Assembly: GCF_030817195.1 (NCBI RefSeq)
Contig: NZ_JAUSYZ010000001.1
Location: forward strand, 248,001-312,000
Direction of reading: 5' to 3'
Origin: Arthrobacter globiformis
Lineage (GTDB): Bacteria; Actinomycetota; Actinomycetes; Actinomycetales; Micrococcaceae
DNA: 64,000 nt
Shown here: positions 34,580 to 42,869 of the stretch, in pieces
Layout: every line of letters starts with the position of its first letter
How positions within the stretch are numbered: the first letter of the stretch is position 1
Notes under the pieces: generated by a model
What the model was told of the DNA's origin: nothing
Seen by the model: only the letters and a program-made list of their open reading frames with translations
Databases searched by the model: none
Made by a program: the position numbers and the translations under genes

Positions 34580-35707
34580 TTACGCGCCGAATTCCGCCGT
34601 CTCGGTGGTCCACGCGCGGGCCTGGTCGCTGAGGCTGACGCCGAGGCCCGGGCGGTCCGGAACGATCATGCGGCCGTCCTTGGTTTCGAGGCGTTCGTTG
34701 AACAGCGGGTCCAGCCAGTCGAAGTGCTCCACCCACGGTTCGCGCGGGTAGGCGGCGGCCAGGTGCAGGTGGATTTCCATCGCGAAGTGCGGGGCCAGGC
34801 CCAGGCCGCGTTCGTCGGCGAGGGCTGCCAGCCGGAGGAACTGGGTGATGCCGCCGACGCGCGGGGCGTCGGGCTGGATGATGTCGCAGCCGTTGGCGGC
34901 GATGAGGCCCTTGTGCTCGGCCACGGAGGCGAGCATTTCGCCGGTGGCGATGGGGGTGTCCAGGACCTGGGCGAGGTGGGCGTGGCCCTCGAAGTCGTAG
35001 GCGTCCAGCGGCTCTTCGATCCAGATGAGGTTGAATTCTTCGAGTTGGCGGCCCATGCGCAGGGCGGTGGCGCGGTCCCACTGCTGGTTGGCGTCCACCA
35101 TGAGCGGCACATCCCAGCCGATGTGCTCGCGGATGCCGGCCACGCGGCGCAGGTCCTCTTTGGAGTCAGGGAGTCCCACCTTGATCTTGATGCCGCCGAT
35201 GCCCTCTTCGACGGACTGCGTGGCGCGGGCCTTCACCTCCTCCATGGTGGCGTTCAGGAAGCCGCCGGAGGTGTTGTAGGTCTGGACGGAGTCGCGGTAG
35301 GAGCCCAGGAGCTTGGCCAGGGGGAGCCCGGCGCGCTTGGCCTTGAGGTCGTACAGGGCGATGTCGATGGCGGCAAGGGCCTGGGTGGCGACGCCGGAGC
35401 GGCCCACGGAGGCGCCGGCCCAGAGCAGCTTGGTGTAGAGCTTGCCGATGTCGTTGGGGTCCTCGCCGATGATTTCTTCGGCGATTTCCTTGGCGTGGGC
35501 GTACTGGGCGGGGCCGCCTGCACGCTTGGAGTAGCTGAAGCCAAGACCGGTGTGGCCCTGCTCGGTGGTGATCTCGGCGAAGAGGAAAACGACCTCCGTC
35601 ATGGGCTTCTGGCGGCCGGTGAATACCTTGGCGTCGCTGATCGGGACAGCCAGCGGAAGGCGGGCGGTGGAAAGTTTGACGTGCCGGATGAGGTCGACGG
35701 TACTCAT
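34580..35707 (-). CDS. L-talarate/galactarate dehydratase-like enolase-superfamily enzyme
   Basis: A 375-residue mandelate-racemase-group enzyme. KIKVGLPD has the KxK base, VDANQQW and WIEEPLDAYD the metal ligands, GEMLAS a third, and APHFAMEIHLHLAAAYP carries the catalytic His; the last stretch and EPWVEHFDWLDPLFNERL are typical of talarate/galactarate dehydratases. It would dehydrate an aldarate to a keto-deoxy acid. Expression is probably induced by its acid through the GntR regulator encoded just downstream. Confidence 0.87.
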   Translation of the reverse strand: MSTVDLIRHVKLSTARLPLAVPISDAKVFTGRQKPMTEVVFLFAEITTEQGHTGLGFSYSKRAGGPAQYAHAKEIAEEIIGEDPNDIGKLYTKLLWAGASVGRSGVATQALAAIDIALYDLKAKRAGLPLAKLLGSYRDSVQTYNTSGGFLNATMEEVKARATQSVEEGIGGIKIKVGLPDSKEDLRRVAGIREHIGWDVPLMVDANQQWDRATALRMGRQLEEFNLIWIEEPLDAYDFEGHAHLAQVLDTPIATGEMLASVAEHKGLIAANGCDIIQPDAPRVGGITQFLRLAALADERGLGLAPHFAMEIHLHLAAAYPREPWVEHFDWLDPLFNERLETKDGRMIVPDRPGLGVSLSDQARAWTTETAEFGA

Positions 35708-35752
35708 GGGTTCTCCTTGGGGATCAGGGGCAACATCGCCCGCTCACCTAGG

Positions 35753-35780
35753 ATACAAGTTAATTACTTGTATTACAAGT
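35753..35780. promoter_or_regulatory. Overlapping palindromic GntR operators
   Basis: ATACAAGT, spacer TAATT, ACTTGTAT (35753-35773) is a perfect 8-bp inverted repeat, and ACTTGTATTACAAGT (35766-35780) is a second perfect 7-1-7 palindrome sharing the middle half-site. They lie 46-73 bases upstream of the talarate/galactarate dehydratase start. The half-site resembles the TTGTAT/ATACAA family of FadR-type sites. Confidence 0.75.
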
Positions 35781-35782
35781 AG

Positions 35783-36465
35783 TCTCGCGGTCCGCCTCCT
35801 CGAGTGTCAGCTTTGGCTCTTAGACATCGACCGGTGGGCGGCAGGAAATTGGAATTCGGACCCTATCCTGACGCTTTTCGTGCTTTGTCCTGACGTCAGG
35901 TTGGGGTGTACCTCAACCAAATGAAGATGGTCGGTGCGCCGGGTCCGCGGACCTGCACGAGGCCGGCCACGCAAGAGGCCGTGTTCGACCTCACCTCATT
36001 GGCAGGTCCCGAGTTGGCATGCCCCTGTACGGAAAGATTCACCGTTCGTGTACGTGCCATGATGGTGGCAGCTCATTGACGAGAGTCCAACATGTGCGTG
36101 CACCGGCCAAGGAGGGCATGATTTCCCCCTCCTGCACGTACCGCAACGATTGCAAGTCTTCGTCGGGTCGCCACCATCCACTGATTGATGCGTGTTCACC
36201 AGTAGCTGCCATTTTGGTGGCCCTTTGGACGGGAGGAGCTGTCTGAATCACGAAATGGCCTTTTCCTTAGTAATCAAAGAGTTCCAGCCTGCTAAAGCTC
36301 AACCGCTGCTTAGAGTTGAAACCCGCAGGTATGGATAAGAACATGCGAATCGTCACCTGTTGTGTGTGCCAGCCTTTGGCGTCAACAGGTTCTGGCCAAC
36401 ACCAAGAAGAATTGGCAACTAACATTAGTCCGTCCATGCGCTGCAGAAGCCTGGTGGAGGGCGGC
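35783..36465. other. Non-coding or decayed stretch left of the DUF59 gene
   Basis: This 683-base region has lower GC than its neighbours and only short random open frames. I see no recognisable gene fragment, repeat or hairpin. Confidence 0.5.
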
Positions 36466-36870
36466 CTACTTCGTCGAATACCACGGGGAAAGAGGTCGGC
36501 AGGGACGTGAAATCCCGCTCAAAGGTTTGGAGCCGAAAATCCGCATCTGGTGGCGGCCCTCTTCGGTAATACGGTCCGGCCCCCAGTATGGTATTCCAAC
36601 CCAGTTCAAGCGCCATGCACCACATATGCCCTGCAGTGCCGTTGCGACTTGTTCCTCGATGATCGTGCAAAAGGGACACGTCGCAGCCGCGGAAGGCAGC
36701 ATCATGCTAATGATTACCGCGCAATCCGTCCCTAGCTCCAGTTTATAGAGGAGACCAAGGTCAACGACGTTGGCACCGAGGTCCGGGTCAAAGACGTCCT
36801 TTAGGGCTTGTTCTACCTGCCACAGTGGCTTGGTCCCAGGGACCATTGCCCGAGTTTCCGTTTCAGACAT
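36466..36870 (-). CDS. MIP18/DUF59-family iron-sulfur assembly-type protein
   Basis: A 134-residue protein from the ATG at 36870 with AGAGGG upstream. The DUF59 pattern is clear: VEQALKDVFDPDLGANVVDLG, then MMLPSAAATCPFCTIIEEQV with the conserved Cys, and NWVGIPYWGPDRITEEGRHQM, close to the family's W-P-x-R-x-S/T-EE-R ending. Such proteins (SufT, PaaD, MIP18) help assemble Fe-S clusters in target enzymes. The last 20 residues (SKPLSGISRPCRPLSPWYST) are unlike the family, suggesting read-through past a lost stop. It stands apart, but Rieske and [2Fe-2S] enzymes follow in the same island. Confidence 0.75.
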   Translation of the reverse strand: MSETETRAMVPGTKPLWQVEQALKDVFDPDLGANVVDLGLLYKLELGTDCAVIISMMLPSAAATCPFCTIIEEQVATALQGICGAWRLNWVGIPYWGPDRITEEGRHQMRIFGSKPLSGISRPCRPLSPWYSTK

Positions 36871-37000
36871 CTGTCCCTCTCTACCTTGCTGCGCTTTCGG
36901 CAAGAATGAACGGAGTGGTTGGGATCTTGGGGCAATTCTGTAGGGCTAACGTCGCGAGAAGGTCAGAGTGATCCTCCGGCGGCACCGGCTATCGGCTCGT

Positions 37001-37073
37001 GATGCCACCATCCCTCCCAAGGAGATGATGAGATAGTGCCGGCGGGGAACCTTTCATCGCGACGATGAATCAC
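37001..37073. repeat. Imperfect direct repeat, left copy
   Basis: About 73 bases resemble 55970-56047 with an exact 12-mer core AGATGATGAGAT (37023-37034). Both copies lie roughly 340-360 bases left of a CTAAG-type palindrome and encode similar minus-strand peptides (F..G.ISSS.WE.W). Confidence 0.5.
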
Positions 37074-37383
37074 GCGCTCCTGATCGCAGTCGTTAAAGCC
37101 GACAGGGACGTCGAGGAACGTATTCAGGATGCTCAAAAAAACTCTCATGACTGCTGTCTCCCGGTGTGGGTTCGACGGTCTCCGATGATCGTCGATGGTT
37201 TTCACCTTGTTGTCGGGTCCGGGTCACTTCCCAGCCTCAGTACAGCAAGGCCTGTCTTGTGTGCACGCTGGTCAGCGGGTAAGCAAAGTAGAACTGACGA
37301 ACAGAAGGGGTACGTGGTCGGATCCTGACATGACCAAAGTCTCCCTCCCTTAGTTAGATACCAAGGAATACGTCAGATAAACT

Positions 37384-37407
37384 AACTATCTTGATTCTAA
37401 GTTACTT
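37384..37407. promoter_or_regulatory. CTAAG-type operator-like element O1
   Basis: AACTATCTTGAT followed by TCTAAGTTACTT agrees at about 20 of 24 positions with the central 24 bases of the perfect palindrome at 56342-56373. It lies to the right of the decayed leader region and may serve a minus-strand promoter. Confidence 0.55.
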
Positions 37408-37576
37408 ATCACTAAGCTGCAATGGTTAATGCACGCCGGTTCGCCGCCGGCTTGGACACGAGCTCCGCCTGCCCTCGCTGTTCGTGCTGTTCGAAGCTGC
37501 GCTCGTAACGGCAGGATCACACCACGCTGCCGCCAGCCCCCGGAAGCTGAACTCGGTTCAAGCCTAAGCAACCGTT

Positions 37577-37807
37577 TCAGTTGCCGGTATCAGATGCGAG
37601 CCTGAACTGTTGGTTACCTGTCGTCTTGGACGCCAAACCATAAAGCCGTCCTTTCCGCGAAAATAGCCGGCGACCTGCGCCGCCCGCCAGATGAAGCCAA
37701 AGGACTAGACCGTCTTTAGTCCTGGCATCAACTTGGCCGGAAGATTCGCGTTGCGCCTCGCTTTGAACAAGAACAATGTCTCCAGATGTCCATCTGATGC
37801 TTGGCAC
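37577..37807 (-). CDS. Small hypothetical protein (76 aa), doubtful
   Basis: A GTG-started frame encoding WTSGDIVLVQSEAQRESSGQ, then VDARTKDGLVLWLHLAGGAG and RRLFSRKGRLYGL. The alternation of beta-like segments looks protein-like, but no ribosome site precedes the start and I recognise no family. It lies between the operator-like element and the broken aldehyde dehydrogenase. Confidence 0.3.
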   Translation of the reverse strand: MPSIRWTSGDIVLVQSEAQRESSGQVDARTKDGLVLWLHLAGGAGRRLFSRKGRLYGLASKTTGNQQFRLASDTGN

Positions 37808-37892
37808 TAAAGGGGTGGCGAGGATTGCTTCAGCTCACCCTGAACTTCGTTGATGTGATGCCCCGATGAAGCCCCTGGGCAGCGAAGGCGAT

Positions 37893-39459
37893 TCATCTGC
37901 TGCTTCGCGCATTAGCCGGGAAGATGTCGGGGTTGGCGATGCCGATGTATTGGGTGGTGGTGTATTCGGCGATGCCTTCGGAGCCGCCTTCGCGTCCGAG
38001 CCCGGACTGCTTGACTCCGCCGAAGGGTGCTGCGGCGTTGGAGATGACGCCGGCGTTGAAGCCGACCATGCCGAAGTCGATTTGTTCGGCCACGCGCAGG
38101 AGGCGGTTGAAGTCGCGGCTGTAGAGGTAGGAGGCGAGGCCGTATTCACTGGCGTTCCCTAGCCGGATCGCGTCCTCCTCGGTGGTGAAGGTGGTGACGG
38201 GGGCGACGGGTCCGAAGATTTCCTGGCCGAGGATCGCCGCGTTGTTGGGGACGTTGTGAGGACGGTGGGCTGGTAGAAGTAGCCGGGCCCGTCCACGGGG
38301 GCACCGCCGGTGAGGGCGGTGGCTCCGGCGTCGACGGCGGCGGCCACGAGGGCGTGCACGTCGTCGCGGGCGCCGGCGTCGATCAGGGGGCCGACCTGGG
38401 TGCCGGGGTTGGTGCCGCGGCCGGTGGTCAGGGCGGCCATGGCGGCGGCGAACTTGGCGGTGAACTCTGTGGCGACGGTTTCCTGGACGAGGAACCGGTT
38501 GGCGGCGGTGCAGGCTTCGCCCATGTTCCGCATTTTGGCCGCCATGGCCCCTTCGACGGCCTTGTCGAGATCGGCGTCCTCGAACACGATGAACGGGGCG
38601 TTCCCGCCCAGTTCCATCGAGGTGCGCAACACGTTCTGCGCGGCGTCGGCCATCAGGCGCTTGCCGACCGGGGTGGAGCCGGTGAAGGAGACCTTCCGCA
38701 GCCGCGGGTCCTTGAGTAGCGGCCCGGAGATCCCGGAGGCGCTGGCGGATGAGACGACGTTGAGGACGCCGGCGGGCAGGCCGGCGTCGAGCATGGTCTG
38801 CGCGAACAGCTGCGCCGTCAATGGTGTGAGCTTGGCCGGTTTCAGAACCATGGTGCAGCCGGCCGCGACGGCGGGGGCGACCTTGCGGGTGGCCATCGCG
38901 AGCGGGAAGTTCCACGGCGTGATCAGCAGGCAGGGCCGACGGGTTTGTGCTGGACGAGGATCTTGTTCTTGCCCTCGGGGGTGGTGAGGTAGCGGCCGTA
39001 GTCGCGGACGGTTTCTTCGGAGAACCAGCGCAGGAACTCGGCGCCGTAGGTGACTTCGCCGCGGGCTTCGGCCAGCGGTTTGCCCATCTCCAGGGTCATC
39101 AGGAGCGCGAAGTCCTCGGCCCGCTCGGTGACCAGGTCAAAGGCCCGGCGCAGGATCTCCGCCCGCACCCTGGGCGCGGTCCGCGCCCAGGACGCCTGGG
39201 CGGCGTCGGCGGCGTCCAAAGCGGCAACGGCGTCGTCACTGGTGGCCGAGGCGAGGGTTGCGAGCACCCCACCTGTGGCGGGATCGTGCACATCGAATGT
39301 GCCGCCGTCGGATGACTCGCGCCACTGCCCTCCAATCAGCAGGCCCGTAGGGACGCTATTGAGCAGTTCAGGCTCGGTAAGTGTGGGGACAGTCAATTTT
39401 TTCCGTTCATTGAGCAGCACCGGCGATGCGGCGGGGATTAATGCCTGCGGCAGGGCCAA
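37893..39459 (-). pseudogene. NAD(P)-dependent semialdehyde dehydrogenase, two frameshifts
   Basis: Three consecutive frames together give one complete aldehyde dehydrogenase of about 495-520 residues, closest in style to succinate-semialdehyde dehydrogenase. Piece 1 (to about 38932) has LIGGQWRESSDGGTFDVHDP and TLEMGKPLAEARGEV. Piece 2 (38896 to about 38255) has MELGGNAPFIVFEDADLD with the catalytic Glu and NMGEACTAANRF with the Cys. Piece 3 has AAILGQEIFGPVAP and the C-terminus FGGVKQSGLGREGG. Adding one base near 38931-38935 (GGCCCxTGC) and one near 38253-38258 (CACxAAC) restores a single frame. The start is unclear: TTG at 39459 is the outer limit. It follows the TPP gene by 7 bases. Confidence 0.85.
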
Positions 39460-39466
39460 AGGCGAC

Positions 39467-41143
39467 CTAGTAGGCCTTGACTCTTTGCTCGACCACTAGA
39501 TGGATGAGCGCAAAGATACGGTCTTCATCGATAGCGTTCAGTGCCGCTGCAATTGCGGCTGGGATGTCATCATCGCGGTCGACTTTGATGCCGAACCCAC
39601 CGAAGGCTTGCGCCATGAGCGCGAATTCAGGGTTCTTCAACTGGGTTCCGGACACTCGTTCCGGGTAGTGCCGTTCCTGGTGGGTGCGGATGGTTCCATA
39701 TTCCTGATTGTCCATGACGATGACCAAGGGGGTGGCGCCGTATTGGGCGGCGGTGGCCAGTTCCTGGCCGTTCATGAGGAATTCGCCATCCCCTGCGATG
39801 GTCACGATGCGCCGGCCTGGGTATTCCAGGGATGCGGCGATGGCGGAGGGGACGGAGTAGCCCATGGAGCCGTTTCGGGCACTGATCATGGACGCGTAGC
39901 GCTGGGTGGGGAAGTAGCGGTGTGCCCAGTTGGTGTGCTCGCCGGCGCCGAGGGTGACTATCGCGTCATGGGGGAGGGTTGGCACGAGGTTGGCCATCAA
40001 GGTGTCCATTCGGGCATGGCCGAGGGTAGGCCTCGCTTGGGGGAGCGCGGCGAAGGATTCCTGCTCGGTGCGCATCCGTGCCGTCCAGGCTTTCCATTCG
40101 TCCTTGACTGGGAGTTCGATCTTTGCGAGGTCGCGGATGAACACGTCGGGCTTGGCGACGATCTGGTAGGAGACTGGCCCTGACCTGCCTCGGAGCGAGG
40201 GGTCGATCGTGACAAGAAAGTTCTTCTTGGCCCAGTCCTGCCGGCACAGGAAGCCGTCGGTGATGACATCACCTGGGACGGTACCGACAAAGATCAGCAG
40301 GTCCGTCTCTTCGAGCAGGTCATAAGTGGGACGAGGGCGACCGTAACCGATGGGACCGACGTAGGACGGGGAACTGAACGGAACAGTCCCTTGGGTCCGC
40401 CATTCCGCCGCTGCTGGAATATGGTGCTTTTCCAACCAGGCGGTGAGCTGTTCGGCACCCTCCTGGGTCCAGTCGTTTCCACCGGTGACGAACAGTGGCT
40501 TGGTCGATGCTGCCAGGGCCGAGGACAGGGCGTCGGAGTCCACTGTAGTCATGCCTCCGGTGGCCACAGGGATTGGCGGGTGAAGTTCGGCAGGGATCTG
40601 TTGCCTGATGACGTCCTCGGGCAGCCCGATAACGACGGGGCCGGGCCGGCCGTTCATGGCTGCGAACATGGCCTCGGCGACGATCTCGGAAGCGCGCTCT
40701 GCGTGATCCAGAACCATGACGCGCTTAGCTCCGGTATCGAACCAGGCTTTGATGTCGAATTCCTGGAAAGCTTCACGGTCCCGGCGTGCGAAAGGAATCA
40801 GACCCACGAACAGCACCATCGGCGTTGAATCCTGCCACGCCGTGTGCAGTCCGACATGTGCGTTGGCCGCACCCGGGCCTCGGGTCACCATGGCAATGCC
40901 AGGCATCTGGTTCATTTTGCCGTCAGCTTCGGCCATGTAGGTGGCCCCGCCCTCGTGGCGGCAGACGATGGTCTCGATCGTCGAGTCGTGAAGCCCGTCA
41001 AGTACATCCAGGAAGCTCTCGCCGGGGACAACGTGTGCCCGCCTGATGCCGTGTGCGACAAGCGAATCAACAATGACGTGTCCTGCTGATTTATGGGTTT
41101 GCCCGTCCTGGCTGACTGGGGGCGTTTCCACTGCCGCGGTCAC
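39467..41143 (-). CDS. Thiamine diphosphate-dependent enzyme, acetolactate synthase-like
   Basis: A 558-residue three-domain TPP enzyme with a GTG start preceded by GAGGCGG. The catalytic Glu lies in IVCRHEGGATYMAEADGK, the middle domain carries the substrate/FAD-like fold, and the cofactor motif is IVTIAGDGEFLMNGQELATA to VIVMDNQEYG. Proteins of this type include acetolactate synthases, benzoylformate decarboxylases and other 2-keto acid decarboxylases or lyases. With an aldehyde dehydrogenase directly downstream, decarboxylation of a keto acid to an aldehyde is the simplest reading, but that is inference. Confidence 0.87.
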   Translation of the reverse strand: MTAAVETPPVSQDGQTHKSAGHVIVDSLVAHGIRRAHVVPGESFLDVLDGLHDSTIETIVCRHEGGATYMAEADGKMNQMPGIAMVTRGPGAANAHVGLHTAWQDSTPMVLFVGLIPFARRDREAFQEFDIKAWFDTGAKRVMVLDHAERASEIVAEAMFAAMNGRPGPVVIGLPEDVIRQQIPAELHPPIPVATGGMTTVDSDALSSALAASTKPLFVTGGNDWTQEGAEQLTAWLEKHHIPAAAEWRTQGTVPFSSPSYVGPIGYGRPRPTYDLLEETDLLIFVGTVPGDVITDGFLCRQDWAKKNFLVTIDPSLRGRSGPVSYQIVAKPDVFIRDLAKIELPVKDEWKAWTARMRTEQESFAALPQARPTLGHARMDTLMANLVPTLPHDAIVTLGAGEHTNWAHRYFPTQRYASMISARNGSMGYSVPSAIAASLEYPGRRIVTIAGDGEFLMNGQELATAAQYGATPLVIVMDNQEYGTIRTHQERHYPERVSGTQLKNPEFALMAQAFGGFGIKVDRDDDIPAAIAAALNAIDEDRIFALIHLVVEQRVKAY

Positions 41144-41311
41144 TTACTCACCGCCTCGTTCTGGAGGACAGCGATTGCCCTCCCTGGGTGGCGTGCTGGT
41201 TGGCATGGGGGAAGTGGATTGGCCAATGTCGACTCCATCGTCATGCAGCTGATGCTGCTGCTCAATTTCACAAACGAAAATAATGTCTTCTGCTGGTACC
41301 TGACAGATGCA

Positions 41312-41357
41312 CCAAGAAGCGCGGGTGCCAGCTCCAGCTGGTACCCGCGCTTCTTGG
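41312..41357 (-). terminator. Strong hairpin between the cupin and TPP genes
   Basis: A stem of about 21 bp (CCAAGAAGCGCGGGT arm against ACCCGCGCTTCTTGG with AGCT/AGCT inner pairing) begins 11 bases after the cupin stop. It may end or attenuate the cupin transcript so that the TPP gene is expressed less or from its own promoter. Confidence 0.75.
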
Positions 41358-41367
41358 AGGAACACTT

Positions 41368-41886
41368 CTAGCGAGTGACTCCGTGCATCTCGGAGGTCGG
41401 CGGGTAGAAGGGAATCTCCGGCTTTTTCGCACCGATGATTACGCAGATCAGCGCGTCGTCTTCGCTGACAGTGCGAAGGCTCCGCGGCACGCCTGCAGGA
41501 ACACGAATGAGGTCGCGGTAGCCCAAAACACGGCTGGCCTTCTTGGTGCCGTCCTCGACATCGTGGACGCTGAACTCCACCTGTCCCTCGAGGACAAAGA
41601 ATACTTCTTCGACGTCAGGGTGAGTGTGCTCAGGTCCTACGCATCCGGCAGGCAGAACCATGTTGGAGAACGTGAAGTGTTCGGCCTGCAGGATGTTGTT
41701 GTCATCCGAGTGGTCCCCGGTCGCTCCGGAGCCGATGTAGCGGACCTGGCCACGCCGGAATTTGTCTCCCATTTTCGTCTGGAACTTCAGAGTGTCGAAG
41801 TCAACGACGCGGCTCTCACGGGACGCGATAGACGAATCGATGAGCTCTTCAAGATCTGTTGTCGGTGCACTTACGGTTTCGCTCAT
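41368..41886 (-). CDS. Cupin-domain protein
   Basis: A 172-residue single-domain cupin from the ATG at 41886; the upstream open frame is rejected for lack of a ribosome site. The metal motif is PAGCVGPEHTHPDVEEVFFV, with the second cupin motif IRVPAGVPRSLRTVSEDDAL. An N-terminal extension of about 50 residues precedes the barrel. Small cupins of catabolic clusters act as dioxygenases, isomerases or ligand sensors. It diverges from the MarR gene across a 198-base region with two related inverted elements. Confidence 0.83.
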   Translation of the reverse strand: MSETVSAPTTDLEELIDSSIASRESRVVDFDTLKFQTKMGDKFRRGQVRYIGSGATGDHSDDNNILQAEHFTFSNMVLPAGCVGPEHTHPDVEEVFFVLEGQVEFSVHDVEDGTKKASRVLGYRDLIRVPAGVPRSLRTVSEDDALICVIIGAKKPEIPFYPPTSEMHGVTR

Positions 41887-41960
41887 TGTTAAACCTCTCG
41901 GACTGGGGCGATGTAAACCAAGAACTGGTAGCAAGGCTAGGGAGCAAGTCCCTCAACTCT

Positions 41961-41984
41961 AACTATCTCAACACTAAGGTAGAT
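41961..41984. promoter_or_regulatory. CTAAG-type operator-like element O2 (cupin promoter)
   Basis: AACTATCTCAACACTAAGG then TAGAT lies 75 bases upstream of the cupin start. It agrees at about 17 of 24 positions with the centre of the palindrome at 56342-56373 and shares ATCTYAACACTRAG with O3. Confidence 0.55.
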
Positions 41985-42042
41985 TCCACCAAGTAACAAG
42001 ACTTTGAGTGAAATTAGACTGAGTTAATTGATTGCTGGAAAG

Positions 42043-42056
42043 CTCAGTGTTAAGAT
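42043..42056. promoter_or_regulatory. CTAAG-type operator-like element O3 (MarR promoter)
   Basis: CTCAGTGTTAAGAT is the reverse-complement form of the O2 core (12 of 14 bases) and sits 29 bases before the MarR start, a good position for autorepression. Confidence 0.55.
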
Positions 42057-42084
42057 GCACTATCCACATGTAAAGGACAGGGCC

Positions 42085-42630
42085 ATGTCTGACGAAACAA
42101 CTGAAGCTGACGCTATCGACCGCATCTTGGCGGATTGGCTGCGTGAACGGCCGGACTTGGACGCGAGCTCCATCGGCGTCCTCGGGCGGCTCATGCGGCT
42201 GGCCAATCAGATCCGCGCTGTCGAAAGTTCCTACTTTGATGAGTACGGGCTGACACTTGCGTCCTTCGACGTCCTGGCCAACCTGCGCCGCTCCGGGCCA
42301 CCTCATCGGAAGACTGCCGGGGAGCTCGCAACCTCGTCCATGCTCACGACCGGTGGCATTACTTTCCGGTTGGACAGGATGGAGGAGCAAAACCTCATCG
42401 AGAGAGTTCGAACCCGCGAAGACCGCCGGGTTGTCTACGCCCAGCTCACCGCTCATGGCAAGGCAGTTATCGATGAGGCATTCGGCAAGCACCTGGACAA
42501 GCAACGTCAGATGTTGAGCGGCCTGACGTCGTCGGAACTCGACCAACTCGCAGCGTTGCTTAAGAAGACAGAGGCATCGGTGGTCGCATTTGATCTCAAT
42601 GCGCTGGAAGCGGTTGGCCCAAACTCCTGA
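42085..42630 (+). CDS. MarR-family transcriptional regulator
   Basis: A 181-residue regulator from the ATG at 42085 (AAAGGACAG upstream). Its winged helix reads YFDEYGLTLASFDVLANLRR, AGELATSSMLTTGGITFRLD and LIERVRTREDRRVVYAQLT, with an acidic wing tip as usual. An extended N-terminal helix of about 35 residues (ILADWLRERPDLD) and a C-terminal dimerisation helix complete it. MarR proteins usually repress catabolic operons and are released by phenolic or aromatic ligands. It is the only regulator inside the island and the best candidate to bind the repeated CTAAG elements. Confidence 0.93.
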   Translation: MSDETTEADAIDRILADWLRERPDLDASSIGVLGRLMRLANQIRAVESSYFDEYGLTLASFDVLANLRRSGPPHRKTAGELATSSMLTTGGITFRLDRMEEQNLIERVRTREDRRVVYAQLTAHGKAVIDEAFGKHLDKQRQMLSGLTSSELDQLAALLKKTEASVVAFDLNALEAVGPNS

Positions 42631-42869
42631 AACTCCCTTTTTCGTTGCGTCAGGGTTTGGTTGGTGGCATCCTTGGCCTTCACGGACGCCGCGTATGCCT
42701 GGAGGAGAGGGAACTGCGCGAAGGTCACTTTGCATTGGGCCTGAGGTGTAACGGAGCCTGATTTGCCGCTGCTCCTGGCGCGCTTCTGACCGGAAGGATC
42801 GCAGATGCGCAGGGGCGGCTTAACGCCCGACGCGACGCCGGGGTCAGCAGTTCGGTGCCGTTGCTGTGC

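Larger units (their letters stand above)
36871..37576. other. Decayed stretch with operator-like element, left island edge
   Basis: No intact gene is visible in these 706 bases. On the minus strand a ribosome site (GGGAGG) and ATG at 37332 begin a frame that stops after 19 codons (MSGSDHVPLLFVSSTLLTR), and the frame ending at 36963 contains ERFPAGTISSSPWEGWW, which resembles a fragment at 55.9-56.1 kb. This looks like remnants of an operator-controlled gene. Confidence 0.45.

Noticed and set aside
38923..39459. N-terminal aldehyde dehydrogenase frame as a separate gene
   Set aside because: It continues into the next frames with full family order, so it is one broken gene.
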